A stretch of DNA of 24,180 nt, from positions 1 through 24,180 of the forward strand of contig JAITSW010000199.1 of NCBI GenBank assembly GCA_031287505.1. Direction: 5' to 3'. The stretch comes from Propionibacteriaceae bacterium (GTDB lineage: Bacteria > Actinomycetota > Actinomycetes > Propionibacteriales > Propionibacteriaceae). Below are positions 1 through 9,094 of the stretch, in pieces (position 1 is the first letter of the stretch; each line of letters starts with the position of its first letter). Both the position numbers and the translations under genes were made by a program. The notes under the pieces were generated by a model. That model saw only the letters and a program-made list of their open reading frames with translations. It searched no databases and was not told the DNA's origin.

Positions 1-2669
1 TCACTATCGGCATGCGCGTGGTCTACAGCGATCTGGACCTCGCCACCGCCCTTTTCATCCTGATAGTCGCCCCCGAGGCCTATCTCCCAGTCCGCCAAGT
101 GGGCGCCCACTTCCACGACTCGGTAAACGGGGTGACCGCCGCTAAATCCGCCTTCGCCCTGATTGACGGCGATGACGGGGATTCTTCATCGGCATTTCAC
201 GATTCGGCCCTAGAACCCATCCGGGTGAATCAATCGGAAGCTGCCGAAGATGGCCGAGGCCAAATTCTCGCCGTCAAGGGTTTGACCCACACTTACCCCG
301 GCGCCGGGCATCCCGCTTTGGCTGCCCTCTCGTTTGCGGTCAAGGCGGGAGAAGTTGTTGCCATAACCGGGCCAAGCGGTTGTGGAAAGACGACGGCGCT
401 GAGCGCCATCATGGGTTTCTTGACGCCAACAGCCGGCGAGATCCTTGGCAAAGGGCAACTCATCGCCAACTGGAGCGCTTGGCGCGAGTCCTTGGCTTTT
501 GTGGGACAGCAGCCGCGCCTCATTGCCGGGACGGTCGCCGATAACGTGCGCCTTGGTTTTCCCGCTGCCACCGATCTGGCCATCCGGGCGGCTTTAGACG
601 CGGCCGGCGGTGGCGACATCGAGCTAGACCAGCCCGTAAATCCCGGTGGCTCAGGTGTCTCGGTAGGCCAAACTCGTCGGATAGCCATCGCCCGAGCTGT
701 GCTCCGCGTGACGCTTGGACGCGCCAAATTGCTGATCATGGATGAACCCACCGCCGGTTTAGACGCCGACGCCGAGGCGATTTGGCTGTCCAACTTGCAT
801 AAGCTCGGCGTGGCGGCCCTGGTTGTCACGCACCGAACGTCGGTATTGGAAGGGGCAGACCGGGTCATCCGGCTGGAGCCAGAGCCAGCCCCGGCGGCTC
901 CACTGTCGGCGGGCGCGGCGAGTCCCAAGGCCCGTCTTGTTGCCGATGCCGCTCTCGCCGATGCGTCCGACACGGTTGCGACAGCTGCTCAGACCACATC
1001 TAATAGGTCTTTCCAGTCTTTGTCGGGAGCGATCTCCCCAGTCTTGCCAGGCGATGCCGAAGACGACGGCGGGCCACGCGAATCAGGCGTCAACCCCGAC
1101 AAGTCGCTTATCAGCCGGCTTTTCGCCGCCGTCCCTCATTCGAGGTCGCGCTTGGCTTTCTCCATCTTGCTGGCCTTCGCGGCCACTGCGGCTTCGGTAG
1201 CCCTCATGGCCTTTTCCGCTTGGCTGATCGCGCGCGCTGGCGAGCATCCGAACGTGGCCTATTTAACGGTGGCCGCCACGATGGTGCGGTTTTTCGGTGT
1301 TTCGCGTGGAGCGTTCCGCTACCTTGAGCGCCTGTTCTCTCACGGGGTAGCCCTGAGATTGCAGTCGGCCCTGCGTTTTGAGATCTACTCGGCTCTGAGC
1401 AAGACGACTCTGCTGGGCCGTTCCCAGGGTGAGCTACTCAGCCGGGTCGTCATCGACGCCGAGAGTATCGCAAACCTAATTGTGAGAGTCTGGATTCCCT
1501 TCGCCTCCTCTGCGCTGGTGATCTGCACCACCTCAGCCGTCCTCTCGTATTGGTCTCCCACTTTCGCGGTGGTGCTGCTGCTCACCTCTATTGCGGCTAG
1601 CTTGCTCGTCCCATTGATCACCAATATCTCCTCAAAGAAGGCGGACGCGGCAGCTGTGGTCTTACGCGGGGAGTTGGCAAATGTGGTCACCGAAATCAAC
1701 TTTGCCGCTACCGACCTAGTCGCATACGCGGCTCAGGGGGAGGCGAAAGAACGCTTTACCAAGACCGACGCCCGCTTGCAGCGCCATGAGGCGACTTCGA
1801 GTTGGGTCTTGGGGGTGGCCGAGGGGGCTCAAGTCTTGGCTGCCGGGGCAACGGTGATAGCCGCGCTTTGGATCGGCGGCGCCCTAGTGGTGGCCGGCAC
1901 CCTAGAGCCGGTGATGTTCGCGGTTCTTGTCCTCACCCCGCTGGCCCTTCATGAGTCGCTTTCGGTGCTTACCAAAGCCGCGCAGACCTTCACCGCCACC
2001 AATACCGCCCTCAAACGCACCGAAGAGCTCATCAAGGCCGCGCCAATCGGCAGCGGGGACAAGGTCGACACCTTGGCGGTCGGAGAGCCAAGGCTGCTGT
2101 TGAACGGTCTGAGTGTGGGCTGGCCAGGAGGCAGCACCATCGTCCATGATCTAAATCTGGGGGTAAATGCGGGCGAACGGGTGGCGCTGGTCGGCCCAAG
2201 CGGCGTTGGCAAGACGACGGTTGCCACAACCGTGTTGGGGATGATTCCGCCCGTCGCGGGAGAAATCGAAGTATGCGGCTCGCTGGGATATCTGGCGCAA
2301 GACTCCCATATCTTTTCCACCTCGGTGGAGGAGAACGTGAAAATCGGCAATAAGGATGCCACCGATGAGCAGGTTAACGCCGCACTGCGTGATGCGGGCA
2401 TGCCCGATATTGACCCAAAGCTGGCCGTGGGGGAAACCGGCCAGGCGCTCTCAGGCGGGGAGGCTAGGCGCTTGGCTTTGGCCCGGCTCTTGGTCGGCGA
2501 CTATCAGGTCCTCATCCTCGACGAGCCCACCGAACATCTAGACCAGGCCACCTCGGAAGCCGTGATGGATGACATCTGGAAAGGCTCTACAACCAAGGCA
2601 ACCTTGGTAATCACCCATGATCCCTCGGTAATAACCATGTGCGACTGGGCTAAAGACCTTAGAATGTAG
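1..2669 (+). CDS. cydDC: Fused thiol-reductant ABC exporter CydDC (5' end outside window)
   Basis: This is the C-terminal part of CydD fused to a complete CydC. The family exports cysteine and glutathione and is needed for assembly of cytochrome bd oxidase; it acts in the plasma membrane. The reading frame is open to the left edge (first full codon at position 3), so the first CydD membrane segments are missing. Counting from the ATG at 12: residues 1-45 are the last CydD membrane part. The first ATPase follows (Walker A GPSGCGKTT 120-128, signature SVGQ 217-220, Walker B LLIMDEP 240-246, H-loop His 274). Then comes an Ala/Ser/Pro-rich linker (about 285-365), the CydC membrane domain (about 370-660) and the second ATPase (Walker A 728-736, signature LSGGE 813-817, Walker B LILDEP 834-839 followed by TEHLD, typical of CydC). 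Fused CydDC chains are known in actinobacteria. Genes cydAB are not in the window and may lie upstream. Confidence 0.93.
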   Translation, partial: TIGMRVVYSDLDLATALFILIVAPEAYLPVRQVGAHFHDSVNGVTAAKSAFALIDGDDGDSSSAFHDSALEPIRVNQSEAAEDGRGQILAVKGLTHTYPGAGHPALAALSFAVKAGEVVAITGPSGCGKTTALSAIMGFLTPTAGEILGKGQLIANWSAWRESLAFVGQQPRLIAGTVADNVRLGFPAATDLAIRAALDAAGGGDIELDQPVNPGGSGVSVGQTRRIAIARAVLRVTLGRAKLLIMDEPTAGLDADAEAIWLSNLHKLGVAALVVTHRTSVLEGADRVIRLEPEPAPAAPLSAGAASPKARLVADAALADASDTVATAAQTTSNRSFQSLSGAISPVLPGDAEDDGGPRESGVNPDKSLISRLFAAVPHSRSRLAFSILLAFAATAASVALMAFSAWLIARAGEHPNVAYLTVAATMVRFFGVSRGAFRYLERLFSHGVALRLQSALRFEIYSALSKTTLLGRSQGELLSRVVIDAESIANLIVRVWIPFASSALVICTTSAVLSYWSPTFAVVLLLTSIAASLLVPLITNISSKKADAAAVVLRGELANVVTEINFAATDLVAYAAQGEAKERFTKTDARLQRHEATSSWVLGVAEGAQVLAAGATVIAALWIGGALVVAGTLEPVMFAVLVLTPLALHESLSVLTKAAQTFTATNTALKRTEELIKAAPIGSGDKVDTLAVGEPRLLLNGLSVGWPGGSTIVHDLNLGVNAGERVALVGPSGVGKTTVATTVLGMIPPVAGEIEVCGSLGYLAQDSHIFSTSVEENVKIGNKDATDEQVNAALRDAGMPDIDPKLAVGETGQALSGGEARRLALARLLVGDYQVLILDEPTEHLDQATSEAVMDDIWKGSTTKATLVITHDPSVITMCDWAKDLRM

Positions 2670-2838
2670 GGGAAGGCGCGAGACCGTCCCAAATTTGAAG
2701 ATGCGTCAGCCGCAGGTAAAGCGTAAGATTGCTCGTGTTGCTGCACGTTATTTCATGTTAACGCTTTGGAGATGGTCATTCGTTCAGCGGAATAGGCTTT
2801 TATTCGCCGGTATGGGCGAATAATGAAGGGAGAGTTGC
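2670..2838. promoter_or_regulatory. Intergenic region upstream of the redox operon, with a perfect palindrome
   Basis: This 169-nt gap carries no gene. It contains a perfect 9-bp inverted repeat, TTATTCGCC (2800-2808) and GGCGAATAA (2815-2823), separated by 6 nt. The repeat lies just before the Shine-Dalgarno-like AAGGGAGAG (2826-2834) of the next gene. It could be a repressor operator or a 5' UTR hairpin. It is not followed by a T-run, so it does not look like a terminator for cydDC. I could not identify a convincing -35/-10 pair. Confidence 0.55.
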
Positions 2839-4467
2839 ATGGCAAAAGACATAACCAAGCTACCTAATCTATCCAACGTAGGTGGACGGGTAGCACCGGT
2901 GCGGGCGCGAATGCCGCTGTATCTGGATTTGCTGCCACCATGCAACAACGCCTGTCCAGCGGGGGAGAACATCCAAGAATGGCTGCGGCTGGTCAAAGCC
3001 GGCGAAGAGGAAGCGGCCTGGCGGGAACTCACCAAAAACAATCCCTTCCCCGCCGTTCACGGCCGGGTTTGCTATCACCCTTGCGAAGCGGCCTGCAACC
3101 GGGTTGAGCTAGATGGCGCCGTGTCGATTCACTCCGTTGAACGATACCTAGGCGACCTGGCCATCGAAAGGGGTTGGCAATTTGAAAAGCCTAGATATTC
3201 TTCCGGCCAGCGGGTACTGGTCATCGGTGCCGGCCCTTCAGGCTTGAGTGCCGCCTACCACCTGGTACGCGGCGGGCACGAGGTTGAGATTCGCGATTCC
3301 TCCGAACTCCCGGGCGGCATGATGCGCTATGGCATCCCGGAGTATCGCCTTCCACGCGACATCCTCGATGCTGAGATTGAGCGTTTGCGCAATCTCGGTG
3401 TGAAGTTCACCCAGAACTACACCGTCAAAGACTTGCTGGCCGATCAGGCTGAAGGCGGCTTTGCGGCTACCTTCGTCGCCATTGGCGCCCACCTTTCCAA
3501 GCGCGTCGACATTCCCAACCAAGACGCCTCCAAGATCATGGACGCCGTTACCTTCCTGCGGTCGGTGGCCTCGGGCGATCGTCCGGACATCGGCGAAAAA
3601 GTGGCTGTTTACGGCGGCGGCAACACCGCCATGGACGCAGCCCGCGTGGCCCGCCGGCTGGGCGCCAAAGAATCCCTCATCATCTACCGCCGCACTGAAG
3701 AGCAAATGCCTGCCCACGAGGACGAGAAGCAAGGCGCAGAGTCTGAGGGCGTCAAGATGAACTGGTTGCGCACCATTCAATCGGTGGATGAGGGCGACCT
3801 GACCGTCGAGATCATGGAGATTGACGAGAACGGCAAGGCGCGTGGTACCGGCAAATTTGAGAAACTCGAAGCTGACACCGTGATCTTGGCACTTGGCCAA
3901 GAGACCGACTCCAATTTCTTGCGCCGTATTCCGGGTATGGAGTTCGATCACGATGTCGTCAAGGTCAACCCGCTCACGCTGATGACGACCGTTCCAGGTG
4001 TCTTTGCCGGTGGCGATGCCGTTCCCAGCGACCGCACGGTCACAGTGGGCGTTGGGCATGGCAAGAAGGCCGCCCGCGCTATCGACGCTTGGCTGAATCA
4101 CGTCGAGGGCGGACAACGTCCCAAGCACGATCTGGCTAGCTTCGGCAAACTGCACCTGTGGTATTTCGGCGACGTCCGCCAGACGAGCCAACCCGAGTTG
4201 TCTACCGCCGAGCGCCTAGCCGATTTCAACGAAATCGTAAAGGGCTTGACCGACTTTGAGGCCCATACCGAGGCCTCCAGATGTTTGAGCTGTGGCAACT
4301 GCTTCGAATGCGACGGATGTTTGGGCGCCTGCCCGGAAGACGCGGTTATCAAGCTCGGCAAGGGTCTGCGATACCGCTTTGACTACGAAAAATGTACTGG
4401 CTGCGCCACTTGCTACGAGCAGTGTCCAGTCCACGCGATTGAAATGATTGAGGAGGCCGTGCAATGA
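2839..4467 (+). CDS. GltD/NfnL-like NAD(P)H-dependent flavin oxidoreductase with C-terminal 2x[4Fe-4S] domain
   Basis: This 542-aa protein follows the plan of the glutamate synthase small subunit. An N-terminal Fe-S region has Cys 35, 39, 78, 82 and 86. An FAD Rossmann motif GAGPSG lies at 130-135, with GGMMRYGIPEYRLP at 159-172. The NADPH Rossmann motif YGGGNTAMD is at 258-266 and the closing FAD motif GGDAV at 391-395. A ferredoxin-like tail (about 480-535) carries Cys 482/485/488/491/494/498 and 519/522/525/529. The tail is not present in ordinary GltD. No glutamate synthase large subunit is nearby. Instead its stop overlaps the start of nifJ (ATGA), so it probably shuttles electrons between NADP(H) and the ferredoxin or Fe-S centres served by pyruvate oxidation. 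The start is supported by AAGGGAGAG just upstream. Gene assignment to the family is firm; the physiological partner is inferred. Confidence 0.92.
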   Translation: MAKDITKLPNLSNVGGRVAPVRARMPLYLDLLPPCNNACPAGENIQEWLRLVKAGEEEAAWRELTKNNPFPAVHGRVCYHPCEAACNRVELDGAVSIHSVERYLGDLAIERGWQFEKPRYSSGQRVLVIGAGPSGLSAAYHLVRGGHEVEIRDSSELPGGMMRYGIPEYRLPRDILDAEIERLRNLGVKFTQNYTVKDLLADQAEGGFAATFVAIGAHLSKRVDIPNQDASKIMDAVTFLRSVASGDRPDIGEKVAVYGGGNTAMDAARVARRLGAKESLIIYRRTEEQMPAHEDEKQGAESEGVKMNWLRTIQSVDEGDLTVEIMEIDENGKARGTGKFEKLEADTVILALGQETDSNFLRRIPGMEFDHDVVKVNPLTLMTTVPGVFAGGDAVPSDRTVTVGVGHGKKAARAIDAWLNHVEGGQRPKHDLASFGKLHLWYFGDVRQTSQPELSTAERLADFNEIVKGLTDFEAHTEASRCLSCGNCFECDGCLGACPEDAVIKLGKGLRYRFDYEKCTGCATCYEQCPVHAIEMIEEAVQ

Positions 4468-7400
4468 GTCGAATCATGATTGACGGTAACGAGGCTGCCG
4501 CGTCGGCGGCATTCAGGCTGAACGAGCTTTGCTCCATCTACCCGATCACGCCCTCTTCCACGATGGCTGAGCTGGCCGACGAATGGTCGGCTGCGGGCAA
4601 GGTGAATATCTACGGCCAGCGTCCCACGGTGATCGAAATGCAGTCAGAGGCGGGTGCCGCCGGCGCTCTGCACGGTGCGCTTCAGGGCGGCGCTTTGAGC
4701 ACCACCTTCACCGCCTCCCAGGGATTGCTGCTGATGATCCCGAATATGTACAAGATCGCCGGCGAGTTGACCTCCACGGTTTTCCACGTCGCAGCGCGTT
4801 CGCTGGCTACCCAGGGTCTGAGCATCTACGGCGACCATCAAGATGTCATGGCAGTACGCCAGACAGGCTTTGCGCTGCTCTCTAGCGCCAGCGTGCAGGA
4901 GGCTCACGATATGGCTGTCATCGCGCAGCTTGCGACGTTGACCTCTCGGGTGCCGTTCCTGCATTTCTTCGACGGCTTCCGCACCTCGCATGAGGTAAAC
5001 AGCTGCGAACTCGTAAGCGATGACCAACTATCGTCGTTAATTCCGTTCGAATTGGTTCTGGAACACCGCCGTCGGGCGCTTTCCCCGGAAAACCCGTTCA
5101 TACGCGGTACCGCCCAAAATCCGGATGTGCATTTCCAGGCTTGCGAGGTCTCGAATTCGTTCTATGACAAGACTCCCGGGATCGTCTGCGACGCCATGGA
5201 GAAGTTCGCCGAAGTAGTTGGCCGCGGATACAAGATCGCTGAGTATCACGGCGATCCGGAAGCCGACCGAGTGGTTTTGGTGATGGGTTCTGGTGCTCAG
5301 ACGGTGAAAGCCGGCATCGATTACCTGCTCGCCAAGGGCGAAAAGGTCGGCATGGTGCAGTTGCGCCTCTACCGCCCATTCCCCACCGAAGCTGTTTTGG
5401 CCGCCATCCCCGCATCTGCGACGAAGATCGCGGTACTGGACCGCACCAAAGAGCCCGGCTCTGCCGGCGAGCCTTTTTACCTCGACGTCTCTTCGGCTTT
5501 CGGCCAGGCATTTGCCACCGGCAAGCGCGAACGACTCCCAATCATCATCGGCGGGCGTTATGGCCTGTCCTCTAAGGAGTTCACCCCGGCCATGGTGGTG
5601 GGCGTCTTCGACGAGTTGCTGCTCGACTTCCCGCGTCCGCGTTTCACCGTCGGCATCAACGACGACGTCACGCATTTGTCGCTGCCTTACGACGAACACC
5701 TCGACACCGAAGATCCTTCCACCCTTCGGGCAGTTTTCTTCGGTATGGGTTCGGACGGCACCGTCGGCGCAAATAAGAACACCATCAAGATTATCGGCTC
5801 TATCGACGACACCTACGCCCAGGGCTACTTCGTCTATGACTCAAAGAAGTCTGGCTCCCGGACGGTATCGCACCTGCGCTTTGGCCCAAAGCCGATTCAG
5901 GCGCCGTACTTGGTAAACAAGGCCGGCTTCATCGGTTGCCACCATTGGTCGATTCTGGAGAAGGTCGACATCCTCAAATATGCGCGTCAGGGCACGGTGC
6001 TGCTGGTCAACAGCCCTTATCCCGAAGAAGAGGTCTTTGGACGCTTGCCGCGGCAGATGCAGGCAAAGATCATCGAGCTCGGCATCGAGCTGTGGTCGAT
6101 TGACGCCAACATGGTGGCGCGCAAGACGGGTATGGGAAATCGCACCAACACGATTCTGCAGACCTGCTTCTTCGCAATCTCGAATGTGATGCCCCGCGAC
6201 GAGGCCATCGCCGAAGTGAAGAAAGCCATCAAGAAGACGTATATGCGCAAGGGCGGCGACGTCGTCGCCAAGAATGAGCTGGCGGTCGATTCGTCGATTG
6301 CCGACCTGCATCGCATTGACGTTCCCGCCGAACCGGTCTCCAACACGCAGATGATCTCGCCCGTCCCGGCGGATTCCCCGGAATTTGTGCGAACGGTTAC
6401 CGCGTCAATGCTTGCCGAGACTGGTGACACCTTGCCGGTTAGCGCGATTCCGGTTGACGGCACGTTCCCATCTGGGACGACCAAGTACGAGAAGCGCAAC
6501 GTCTCCGACATTATCGCGGTATGGGACAAAGATGCCTGTATCCAGTGCGGTAACTGCGCGTTCGTCTGCCCACATGCGGTGTTGCGGGCGAAGTACTACA
6601 AGGAAGCTGCCTTGGAGGGTGCTCCGGCGAGCTTCCAGAGCGCTCCGCTGAATGCGGCGGGTTTCCCGGGCTCGCGCTACACCTTGCAGGTTTTCGCGGA
6701 AGACTGCACCGGTTGCGGTTTGTGCACCGAAGCTTGCCCGGTTCGGGTGGCCGGCGAAGGCGGGAGCCGCAAGGCCATTAACCAGCAACTGGTTTTGGAC
6801 CGCGGGGACGAGAAGGAAAACGTTAGATTCTTTGAGACTATCAAGGTCAACCGTCGTTCTCGCATCGACTTCTCCACTGTTCGCGGGACGCAGTACATGG
6901 AGCCGCTCTTTGAGTTCTCCGGCGCCTGCGCCGGCTGTGGCGAGACGCCATACGTCAAACTGCTCTCGCAACTCTTCGGTGGACGCGCCACGGTGGCAAA
7001 TGCCACCGGTTGCTCGTCGATCTATGGCGGCAACCTGCCCACCACGCCATGGGCGTCCAATAAGTATGGACGCGGCCCGGCTTGGTCAAACTCATTATTC
7101 GACGACAATGCCGAGTTTGGCCTGGGTCTGCGGTTGGCTGCCGATGTGGCCACCGAGACGGCTCGGGCGCGGCTAGAGTCTTTGCGGCCACAGCTTGGGG
7201 ATGCGGTCGTCGATCCGATTCTCAATGCCAAACAGCGCTATGAGTCTGAGCTTTCGCAACAGCGGGCCCGGGTGGATGCCTTGAAGAAACAACTCGACGG
7301 CATGGATTCGCCGTTGGCTGCCGATCTGCGTTCGGTTTGCGATCACCTGCTTCGCCGTTCGGTATGGATTGTGGGTGGCGACGGTTGGGCGTACGACATT

Positions 7401-8042
7401 GGCTCTGGCGGCGTGGATCACGTGCTGGCTTCCGGCCGTAATGTGAACATCCTCGTCCTCGACACCGAGGTGTACTCCAACACCGGTGGACAGTCTTCTA
7501 AGTCGACCCCGATGGGAGCGGTGGCCCGTTTCGCTTCGGCAGGCAAAGTCACCACCAAGAAGGATCTGGCGCTGCAGGCGATTTCTTATGGCAACGTGTA
7601 CGTGGCCCGGGTGGCTATGGGTGCCGACAAGACGCAGACGCTCAATGCCTTCCGGGAAGCCGAGGCTTATGACGGCCCGAGCTTGATCTTGGCCTACAGC
7701 CACTGCATCGCGCACGGCATTGACATGCGCAAGGGCTTGACGCAGCAATATGCGGCAGTGGCATCGGGCCACTGGCCGCTGGTGCGCTACAACCCGATCC
7801 TGCGGGCGGCCGGCAAGAACCCGTTCCTGCTAGACTCGCCGCGCCCGCGCATCTCGTTGCGCCAGTATCACGATAAAGAGCTGCGTTTCCGCTCGCTGCA
7901 AACCACAGACCCGGTAGCCGCCGAACGCTTCTTAGAACTCGGCCAAGCTGAAGTTCTGCGTCGCTGGCAGGAGTACGAGGAAATGTCTTCGCGGGGTGCC
8001 GACCGCTACACCGAGATACATAGCGACAAGCCAGTCGAGTAA
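4464..8042 (+). CDS. nifJ: Pyruvate:ferredoxin (flavodoxin) oxidoreductase, single chain
   Basis: This 1192-aa homodimer-type PFOR oxidises pyruvate and CoA to acetyl-CoA and CO2 and reduces ferredoxin or flavodoxin in the cytoplasm. The N-terminal domain has the YPITPSS motif and is followed by the transketolase-like C-terminal and gamma domains (GMGSDGTVGANKN around residue 430). Two [4Fe-4S] motifs have Cys 692/695/698/702 and 748/751/754/758. Ligands expected for the proximal cluster are present at Cys 822, 825, 850 and 1081. Thiamine diphosphate contacts are visible in GDGWAYDIG and DTEVYSNTGGQ. The chain stops soon after the catalytic domain and seems to lack the extra C-terminal segment linked with oxygen stability in the Desulfovibrio africanus enzyme. 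Start: AGGAGG at 4451-4456, 7 nt before the ATG, inside the preceding gene; the 4-nt overlap indicates translational coupling. Confidence 0.97.
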   Translation: MSRIMIDGNEAAASAAFRLNELCSIYPITPSSTMAELADEWSAAGKVNIYGQRPTVIEMQSEAGAAGALHGALQGGALSTTFTASQGLLLMIPNMYKIAGELTSTVFHVAARSLATQGLSIYGDHQDVMAVRQTGFALLSSASVQEAHDMAVIAQLATLTSRVPFLHFFDGFRTSHEVNSCELVSDDQLSSLIPFELVLEHRRRALSPENPFIRGTAQNPDVHFQACEVSNSFYDKTPGIVCDAMEKFAEVVGRGYKIAEYHGDPEADRVVLVMGSGAQTVKAGIDYLLAKGEKVGMVQLRLYRPFPTEAVLAAIPASATKIAVLDRTKEPGSAGEPFYLDVSSAFGQAFATGKRERLPIIIGGRYGLSSKEFTPAMVVGVFDELLLDFPRPRFTVGINDDVTHLSLPYDEHLDTEDPSTLRAVFFGMGSDGTVGANKNTIKIIGSIDDTYAQGYFVYDSKKSGSRTVSHLRFGPKPIQAPYLVNKAGFIGCHHWSILEKVDILKYARQGTVLLVNSPYPEEEVFGRLPRQMQAKIIELGIELWSIDANMVARKTGMGNRTNTILQTCFFAISNVMPRDEAIAEVKKAIKKTYMRKGGDVVAKNELAVDSSIADLHRIDVPAEPVSNTQMISPVPADSPEFVRTVTASMLAETGDTLPVSAIPVDGTFPSGTTKYEKRNVSDIIAVWDKDACIQCGNCAFVCPHAVLRAKYYKEAALEGAPASFQSAPLNAAGFPGSRYTLQVFAEDCTGCGLCTEACPVRVAGEGGSRKAINQQLVLDRGDEKENVRFFETIKVNRRSRIDFSTVRGTQYMEPLFEFSGACAGCGETPYVKLLSQLFGGRATVANATGCSSIYGGNLPTTPWASNKYGRGPAWSNSLFDDNAEFGLGLRLAADVATETARARLESLRPQLGDAVVDPILNAKQRYESELSQQRARVDALKKQLDGMDSPLAADLRSVCDHLLRRSVWIVGGDGWAYDIGSGGVDHVLASGRNVNILVLDTEVYSNTGGQSSKSTPMGAVARFASAGKVTTKKDLALQAISYGNVYVARVAMGADKTQTLNAFREAEAYDGPSLILAYSHCIAHGIDMRKGLTQQYAAVASGHWPLVRYNPILRAAGKNPFLLDSPRPRISLRQYHDKELRFRSLQTTDPVAAERFLELGQAEVLRRWQEYEEMSSRGADRYTEIHSDKPVE

Positions 8043-8053
8043 CCCTCAAATAA

Positions 8054-8087
8054 TTGGCGTGCCTCCCCGCTCGGGCAGGCGCGCCAA
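8054..8087. terminator. Probable bidirectional terminator between nifJ and rbsK
   Basis: A long imperfect hairpin occupies the short gap between two convergent genes. TTGGCG (8054-8059) pairs with CGCCAA (8082-8087), then a T-G wobble, GCCT with AGGC, one C-C mismatch, and CCCG with CGGG. Flanks are T-rich on the rbsK-transcript side (AATTATTTG on the - strand) and weakly T-rich (CTGTTTAG) on the nifJ side. Position and symmetry argue for a shared terminator. Confidence 0.8.
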
Positions 8088-8091
8088 CTGT

Positions 8092-9006
8092 TTAGGGCTT
8101 AAGGAAGTGCGAGAAGTCCCGATATGAGGGCGCTGCCCCACGGCGGGTGATGGCATCTGCCGCAGCTGCGTTGCCAGCTTGAGCCGCCTGCGCTAGCGGC
8201 AGCCCTTGGGCCAGGCCGGCGGCCAGCACCCCGACGAAGGCGTCGCCAGCACCGACGGTGTCAACGACATTTGCGACTTGGCGGGCCGGGATGTGAATGG
8301 GTCCGGTGTCTTGTTCTGCAATCACCGCGCCTTGATCCCCCAGGGTGATCACCGCAGAGCGGGTTTTATCCAGCAGGGACGTGGCAAGTCTCCCTGCCTG
8401 GGCAACTGAGGTCACCGGGGGCTCGTCAAGCAGCTCGGCAGCTTCGATTTCGTTTAAGACCAATGGGTCGGCCACCGAGATGCCGGCTGCCGAAAGCGAT
8501 TGGACGGGAGCCATGTTCACTATCGGGCGAACACCCAAACGGGCGGCGATGGCGATGGCGGCTTCGGTGGTGGCAAGTGGAAGTTCGCCCTGCACCACCA
8601 CGGCTGCGGCACCTTCAAAAGCCGGTGCCGCCGCAGTGAGGCGGTGGGCGGTAACCCGGGCGTTTGCCCCGGGCAGTGTGACGATGTGGTTTTCGCCGGC
8701 GGCGAGGGTGATGTAAGCCGCTCCGGTGAGTTCGCCGGGCTCAGTCGAGATGTAGTCGGTGATGACTCCGTTGGCTTTGAGGAACTTCAAGATATCTGCG
8801 CCCGCCTGATCGCCCCCAACCGCTGCGATCATCTGGCATCGGGCGCCGCTAAGCGCAATTGCGACAGCTTGGTTCAGACCCTTGCCGCCCGGCCCGAAAG
8901 TGACAGAATCACCTTGGATGGTCTCGCCCACCGCGGGGAAGCGCGATACGGCCACCGTCACATCCGAGTTGATTGACCCAACCACGACTATGCGGGGAAC
9001 AGGCAT
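8092..9006 (-). CDS. rbsK: Ribokinase (PfkB family sugar kinase)
   Basis: This 304-aa PfkB-family kinase phosphorylates D-ribose to ribose 5-phosphate in the cytoplasm. The N-terminal substrate-binding motif is GSINSDVTV (residues 10-18), the first PfkB signature GGKGLNQA lies at 40-47, and the anion-hole and catalytic motif DTVGAGDAF is at 249-257, with Asp255 as the catalytic base. Length is typical for ribokinase. The start is supported by a strong AGGAGG 6 nt upstream of the ATG on the - strand (9012-9017). It is divergent from an RbsD/FucU-type mutarotase, which supports a sugar-salvage role, but no ribose transporter or regulator is adjacent. A related pentose or nucleoside kinase cannot be excluded by sequence alone. 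Confidence 0.92.
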   Translation of the reverse strand: MPVPRIVVVGSINSDVTVAVSRFPAVGETIQGDSVTFGPGGKGLNQAVAIALSGARCQMIAAVGGDQAGADILKFLKANGVITDYISTEPGELTGAAYITLAAGENHIVTLPGANARVTAHRLTAAAPAFEGAAAVVVQGELPLATTEAAIAIAARLGVRPIVNMAPVQSLSAAGISVADPLVLNEIEAAELLDEPPVTSVAQAGRLATSLLDKTRSAVITLGDQGAVIAEQDTGPIHIPARQVANVVDTVGAGDAFVGVLAAGLAQGLPLAQAAQAGNAAAADAITRRGAAPSYRDFSHFLKP

Positions 9007-9058
9007 TGTTTCCTCCTAACAGACAAGGCGAACCGCGACGGGCCCGGGGGATAAGCGC

Positions 9059-9079
9059 AACACCTTGGGGCGGGGTGTT
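9059..9079 (-). promoter_or_regulatory. Inverted repeat in the rbsK leader region
   Basis: AACACC (9059-9064) and GGTGTT (9074-9079) form a 6-bp perfect inverted repeat about 50-70 nt upstream of the rbsK start and just downstream of a -10-like TAAAAT on the - strand (9089-9094). It would be near the 5' end of the transcript or act as an operator. Evidence is only the symmetry and the position. Confidence 0.35.
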
Positions 9080-9088
9080 TGCAGATTC

Positions 9089-9094
9089 ATTTTA
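9089..9094 (-). promoter_or_regulatory. Candidate -10 box for rbsK
   Basis: TAAAAT on the - strand matches the TATAAT consensus in 5 of 6 positions and lies about 83 nt upstream of the rbsK ATG. No good -35 element is seen at 16-18 nt, so this remains a candidate. Confidence 0.35.

Noticed and set aside
293..973. Long open frame on the - strand opposite cydDC (226 aa)
   Set aside because: Composition is Ser/Ala/Pro/Arg-rich as expected for an antisense shadow of a GC-rich gene; no motif or ribosome site.
3238..4191. Long open frame on the - strand opposite the GltD-like gene (317 aa)
   Set aside because: It is fully antisense to a gene with clear FAD, NADPH and Fe-S motifs, and has no recognisable domain.
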